24,649 nt of DNA, taken from Verrucomicrobiota bacterium. Lineage in GTDB: Bacteria > Verrucomicrobiota > Verrucomicrobiia > Chthoniobacterales > UBA10450. The translations under genes and the position numbers were made by a program. The notes under the pieces were generated by a model. The model searched no databases, was not told where the DNA came from, and saw only the letters and a program-made list of their open reading frames with translations. Of the stretch, positions 23,355 to 24,649 are shown piece by piece. Position 1 is the stretch's first letter; each line of letters starts with the position of its first letter. Location: assembly GCA_003218615.1 (NCBI GenBank), contig QHOD01000010.1:1-24649 (forward strand), read 5' to 3'.

Positions 23355-23606
23355 GTGAAGTACTGGGAAATTATCGCTGACAATCTCAGCAAAGCCGGTT
23401 GGAGTTGGGGCTGTGTCTCAGCGATTGATTCCAACGGGGAAAGATTTGGATTGCAGACGCACATTGCGGCGACGGAAAGCGTTTCGTCGCCGGACGAGAG
23501 AAGAAATCTCAACGAACTCGCCTTCGAGAGCGACCGCCGCGAGTGGGACAAGAGAAATCTGCTCCCCTTTCAGTTCCATTCGCGCAGCTTAATCGGAAAA
23601 CGTTGA
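23355..23606 (+). pseudogene. Frameshifted remnant of a small conserved protein (KYWEIIADNLSKAGWSWG family)
   Basis: From the GTG at 23355 the reading is V-KYWEIIADNLSKAGWSWG, followed by CVSAIDSNG. From memory this is the start of a widespread protein of about 60-70 residues of unknown function, found in many soil bacteria. After the GGG codon at 23436-23438 the frame loses the family sequence. Shifting frame at 23444 restores IWIADAH, then GDGKRFV up to 23488. Returning to the first frame at 23490 gives a PDE-R-x-L-like stretch. So two compensating shifts are needed, which marks it as decayed or as two sequencing errors. The open frame from 23238 upstream is not part of the family. Confidence 0.6.
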
Positions 23607-23642
23607 GACGGTAAGAAGTTAGCGAGGCCCTTATGCTTCATG

Positions 23643-23678
23643 AAAAAAAAGCCAGGCCGGAACGCGACCTGGCCTTTT
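23643..23678 (-). terminator. Intrinsic terminator of the small lipoprotein gene
   Basis: On the minus strand GCCAGG (from 23673-23668) pairs with CCTGGC (23656-23651), with two further C-G pairs inside. Eight T residues follow (plus-strand A8, 23643-23650). On the other side are four T on the plus strand, so it may work weakly in both directions. It lies 43 bases past the lipoprotein stop. Confidence 0.85.
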
Positions 23679-23716
23679 GGGCGAAATAGCCCAATTGAAA
23701 GTACGGGGTAATCGAT

Positions 23717-23833
23717 CTATTTCCCCATCGGTGCTGGAGCTGGAGCGACAACCTCCTTGTGTTGCGCACAAGCTCCAAGTTCCAAAGCAGTGACTAGAAC
23801 GGCCACGATCATGATCATTTTCAGAAATTTCAA
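23717..23833 (-). CDS. Very small lipoprotein
   Basis: I chose the TTG at 23833 because AAAGGAGG (23843-23850) sits nine bases upstream and nothing else near is as good. The 38-residue product has a charged start (MKFLK), a hydrophobic segment and a lipobox LGAC with Cys22. The mature lipopeptide of 17 residues is CAQHKEVVAPAPAPMGK. It resembles the small entericidin-like or unknown lipoproteins of Gram-negative envelopes, but I do not recognise it specifically. Its own terminator follows at 23643-23678. A truncated paralogue lies just upstream. Confidence 0.72.
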   Translation of the reverse strand: MKFLKMIMIVAVLVTALELGACAQHKEVVAPAPAPMGK

Positions 23834-23842
23834 TCTACCTCG

Positions 23843-23850
23843 CCTCCTTT
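23843..23850 (-). promoter_or_regulatory. Ribosome binding site of the small lipoprotein gene
   Basis: AAAGGAGG on the minus strand lies nine bases before the TTG at 23833. This near-perfect Shine-Dalgarno decides the TTG as the start rather than the ATG codons a few residues later. Strong sites like this are rare in front of the other genes in this window. Confidence 0.75.
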
Positions 23851-23946
23851 CGTCGCAGGTTGCTCCGTTCCGTTTAGGCGGGGAATCAAGGAGAAGCAAT
23901 GCTTTTCTTCAACTTTTTTTGGCCGTCACAAATTGGTCGGTCCGGT

Positions 23947-24045
23947 TTATTTCGCGTAGCCGGTAGTGCCTGCGCCTGTGGTCACTACTTCCTTCTTTTG
24001 CTGCGCACAAGCTCCCAATCCCAAAGCAGTTAGACTGTTGACCAA
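23947..24045 (-). pseudogene. Truncated second copy of the small lipoprotein gene
   Basis: On the minus strand the frame reads LTALGLGACAQQKKEVV, then a Gly/Thr-rich end TGAGTTGYAK and TAA. This aligns with LTALELGACAQHKEVV of the intact lipoprotein. An in-frame TGA directly precedes the TTG at 24045. There is no Shine-Dalgarno, and the usual charged and hydrophobic N-terminus is missing. It therefore looks like a 5'-truncated tandem duplicate, though a 32-residue product from TTG cannot be fully excluded. Confidence 0.6.
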
Positions 24046-24111
24046 TCAGTGAGCGCATTCGTACCACGCAAGGAACGCGCAGTCCTTTGCGCGTTGAATC
24101 ATCTGTGATTT

Positions 24112-24120
24112 TGGTATAAT
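24112..24120 (+). promoter_or_regulatory. Extended -10 promoter of the exported-protein gene
   Basis: TGG followed by TATAAT (24115-24120) is a perfect -10 box with an extended TGn. A TTGAAT hexamer at 24094-24099 is a possible -35 with a short 15-base spacer. Transcription would start about 24127, leaving a leader of roughly 24 bases before the GTG at 24151. Confidence 0.65.
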
Positions 24121-24150
24121 TGGTCCTTAACCTTTGCCAACTTTGCTAAC

Positions 24151-24649
24151 GTGATTCGAACGGTTGTTTTCATCATTGCATTTAGCCTTTGCATAAATGC
24201 GGTTTGGGCGAGAGACGAAAAATCAATCAAGAAGTTGCGTGACGCGCTCGTGGCGCTCGCTCCAGACGTAGATCCAGGCGAGGCCGAGCTGGTCTCGGTG
24301 ACGGCGCACACCGCCTCGCGCAGCCTTGCGCGTGAATATCGCGTCGTCGTGGGCCCATTCGTTCAGAACGTACTGATCCACATGGGCAAGCGACAACGTG
24401 GCTATTGTGGCCATTATGCGCGTGATATTGGCGAACGTTTGAGAGAGCTCAAGCTTAAGACGCTGGTGCTTCACTGGGGTGCTGCTTTTCCGGGAACCAC
24501 GGACGAGAGCAATTGTCTGGTAGTCACCGCACGCAATCAGCCTTTCGAGGACGGCATCGTCCTTGACGGCTGGCGCAGGGGCGGCCGATTATTCTGGTGT
24601 CCACTCAAAAAGGACTCCGATTACGACTTAGGACACCTAGCCGAGCGTA
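24151..24649 (+). CDS. Exported protein with Cys/His motifs, 3' end beyond the window
   Basis: The frame is open from the GTG at 24151 to the window end (166 codons, no stop). A signal peptide is clear: MIRTVVFIIAFSLCINAVWA, cleavage after residue 20. The mature part has RGYCGHYARDIGERL (C86, H88), then LVLHWGAA (H108), then NCLVVTARNQPFEDGIVLDG (N121-G140, D139), followed by WR. A Cys in a helix, followed by a beta hairpin ending in LDxWR, is reminiscent of transglutaminase/papain-like folds. The position where I would expect the catalytic His (before N121) is Ser, so activity is doubtful and the family is not certain. A good promoter lies just upstream. Confidence 0.7.
   Translation, partial: MIRTVVFIIAFSLCINAVWARDEKSIKKLRDALVALAPDVDPGEAELVSVTAHTASRSLAREYRVVVGPFVQNVLIHMGKRQRGYCGHYARDIGERLRELKLKTLVLHWGAAFPGTTDESNCLVVTARNQPFEDGIVLDGWRRGGRLFWCPLKKDSDYDLGHLAER

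Noticed and set aside
1..24649. CRISPR array
   Set aside because: No regularly spaced direct repeats were seen; the palindromes are irregularly dispersed and unlike CRISPR repeats.

Overview
The window most likely comes from a Verrucomicrobiota bacterium, probably a soil member of the Chthoniobacterales type. That is an inference from gene content and order: coxA-coxC-coxD before coxB, a UVR-motif protein, a GYF-domain membrane protein and many short GC-rich palindromes. No 16S or other decisive marker is present. Nearly all of the window is chromosomal housekeeping sequence. I see no phage, insertion sequence, CRISPR array or complete mobile element.

Layout. Positions 1-7171 (+) carry a tightly packed terminal-oxidase operon: coxA, coxC, coxD, two small membrane or exported proteins, coxB, ctaA, ctaB and a SCO copper chaperone. 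Most junctions overlap or abut. The encoded parts are subunits I-IV of an aa3-type oxidase, the two heme A biosynthesis enzymes and a CuA-site assembly factor. Subunit I has Ile at the position of the conserved K-channel lysine, and subunit III has a large hydrophilic insertion. Positions 7238-11364 (-) hold rfbA/rmlA, a two-domain glycosyltransferase, a Dabb-domain protein, an isolated nuoA and a small hypothetical protein. Positions 11462-14266 (-) hold a large membrane-anchored protein and a XerD-type recombinase. Positions 14287-16324 (+) hold a UVR-motif protein, a small Pro-rich membrane peptide and an exported DUF4412-like protein. Next are a GYF-domain membrane protein (-), a stand-alone 5'-3' exonuclease (+), a strong hairpin with a T-tract, nadC and a short birA (+). 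A fused AhbA-AhbB-like (siroheme decarboxylase/Lrp) protein and a hemolysin III/TrhA protein (-) follow, then a HAD hydrolase (+) and tRNA-Lys(UUU).

Downstream of the tRNA the DNA becomes more accessory. It holds a frameshifted remnant of a widespread small protein family, an intact 38-residue lipoprotein with its own terminator, a truncated second copy of that lipoprotein, and an exported protein that runs off the window end behind an extended -10 promoter.

The most interesting non-genic signal is a dispersed set of short palindromes, several bounded by TGTAG...CTACA. They lie at gene ends, where they sometimes supply the TAG stop codon. They also lie inside coding sequence, exactly at inter-domain linkers. 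Two 7-bp tandem repeats also occur at gene junctions. No obviously new multi-gene system is visible. The best leads are the K-channel-less oxidase with its two unknown small operon proteins, the palindrome family and the structured element at 18648-18718.
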